Shown one piece after another: positions 5,788-6,499 of a stretch of 6,499 nucleotides of DNA; within the stretch, counting starts at the first letter, position 1, and each line of letters opens with the position of its first letter. The position numbers and the translations under genes are program-made. This stretch comes from RGVT01 sp037129475 (lineage in GTDB: Bacteria > Planctomycetota > Planctomycetia > Pirellulales > UBA1268). The notes under the pieces were generated by a model that did no database searches, had not been told where the DNA came from, and saw only the letters and a program-made list of their open reading frames with translations. Location of the stretch: the NCBI GenBank assembly GCA_037129475.1, contig JBAXUY010000153.1, positions 1 to 6,499 on the forward strand, written 5' to 3'.

Positions 5788-5795
5788 ACTATAAC
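5788..5795. promoter_or_regulatory. Candidate overlapping divergent -10 elements (exported-protein gene and panB)
   Basis: The 109-nt spacer between the two divergent genes has one AT-rich core. On the plus strand it reads TATAAC (5790-5795) and on the minus strand TATAGT (5788-5793), each matching TATAAT at 5 of 6. Starts near 5802 (plus) and 5781 (minus) would leave leaders of about 48 nt to panB and about 40 nt to the exported-protein gene. No good -35 is seen on either side, so this is a candidate only. Confidence 0.35.
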
Positions 5796-5849
5796 GATCG
5801 GTTCGTCTTTTCGGACCGCGGCCGATCCCACGCACCGCCCACGATCCCC

Positions 5850-6499
5850 ATGCCCGCCTCGCCCCGCCGCGTTACGATCCTCGACCTCGCCGCCGCCAAG
5901 CACGACCGGCGGCCACTCACGATGGTCACCGCCTACGACTGGCCAAGCGGCCGGCTCGTCGACGCCGCTGGAGTCGACTGCGTGCTCGTGGGCGACAGTG
6001 TGGCGATGGTGGTCGCGGGCCGCGAATCGACGCTCCCTGCCACGCTCGACCAGATGATCTACCACGGTGAGATCGTGGCTCGCGCGGTGTCGCGGGCGCT
6101 CGTCGTCGTCGACCTCCCGTTTCCGCTCCAGCACCTCGGGCCGCGCACGGCCGTCGAGGCCTGCGCCCGGATCCTCAAGGAAACGGGCTGCCAGGCCGTG
6201 AAACTCGAGGGCACGGCCGGGCAGGCCGACGTGATCGCGGCGATCGTCGCCGCCGGCATCCCCGTGATGGGCCACGTCGGCCTGCGGCCCCAGGCCGTGC
6301 ACCAGCTTGGCGGGTATCGCGTGCAGCGCGACGTCGACCACCTGCTCGAGGACGCCCGTGCCGCCGCGGAGGCCGGGGCGTTCGCCGTGGTGCTCGAGTG
6401 CATCCCGGCCGAAGCCGCCCGCACGATCACGGCGGCCCTCGCCGTGCCCACGATCGGTATCGGCGCGGGGCCGCACTGCGACGGCCAGGTGCTCGTCTA
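5850..6499 (+). CDS. panB: 3-methyl-2-oxobutanoate hydroxymethyltransferase (ketopantoate hydroxymethyltransferase), 3' end cut by the window
   Basis: 216 residues are visible of a family length near 265-280; the frame is open to the window end. PanB transfers a hydroxymethyl group from 5,10-methylenetetrahydrofolate to 2-oxoisovalerate, the first step towards pantothenate and CoA, in the cytoplasm. The match to E. coli PanB runs along the whole visible length: TAYD (27-30), LVGDS with metal ligand Asp49, VDLPF with Asp88, VKLEG with Lys118 and Glu120, GHVGL with His142, GGY (154-156), LECIP with catalytic Glu183, and IGIGAG (202-207). All visible active-site residues are kept. The ATG at 5850 aligns with the family start. 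The leader before it is C-rich and has no Shine-Dalgarno, so initiation may be leader-independent. panC is not in the window; it may lie beyond the end. Confidence 0.97.
   Translation, partial: MPASPRRVTILDLAAAKHDRRPLTMVTAYDWPSGRLVDAAGVDCVLVGDSVAMVVAGRESTLPATLDQMIYHGEIVARAVSRALVVVDLPFPLQHLGPRTAVEACARILKETGCQAVKLEGTAGQADVIAAIVAAGIPVMGHVGLRPQAVHQLGGYRVQRDVDHLLEDARAAAEAGAFAVVLECIPAEAARTITAALAVPTIGIGAGPHCDGQVLV

Noticed and set aside
5145..6476. A 443-codon minus-strand open frame
   Set aside because: It runs antisense to panB and out of frame through the exported-protein gene, both well supported. The composition is Arg/Gly/His-rich with no recognisable motif.

Overview
The window looks like chromosomal DNA of a high-GC Planctomycetota bacterium, probably from the Pirellulales. 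The clues are two different full-length clpP genes directly after tig, the style of the trigger factor and ClpP N-termini, an FHA protein with a Pro/acid-rich tail, and a proline-rich coiled-coil lipoprotein. This placement is inferred from gene style, not from a search. Most of the window is housekeeping: protein folding and proteolysis, a tRNA, and pantothenate synthesis.

Layout, left to right. Positions 1-200 hold no convincing gene but carry a striking long inverted repeat (20-42 pairing with 139-161). Positions 201-4164 are one leftward-reading block. In transcription order it is tRNA-Gly(GCC) with a near-ideal promoter just upstream, a 128-nt spacer, tig (trigger factor), clpP copy A, clpP copy B, and a lipoprotein gene. 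The gaps from tig onward are 29, 3 and 44 nt, so tig-clpP-clpP-lipoprotein is very probably one operon. clpX, which follows tig-clpP in many bacteria, is absent at this site.

To the right of the tRNA promoter, an FHA-domain protein reads rightward (4349-4996) from a GTG start with a strong Shine-Dalgarno. It converges, with a 21-nt gap, on a leftward gene for an exported protein with two similar beta-rich segments (5018-5740). That gene diverges from panB (5850 to beyond the window end) across a 109-nt spacer. The spacer has a TATA-like core that could serve as -10 on both strands.

Functionally, trigger factor folds nascent chains at the ribosome, and the two ClpP subunits probably build a degradation chamber, perhaps a mixed one, that needs a Clp ATPase encoded elsewhere. 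The lipoprotein, FHA protein and exported protein have no assignable pathway. I see no mobile element, CRISPR array or clearly new defence or metabolic system. The least explained signals are the inverted-repeat element at 20-161, the lipoprotein placed in a Clp operon, and the overlapping divergent promoter before panB.
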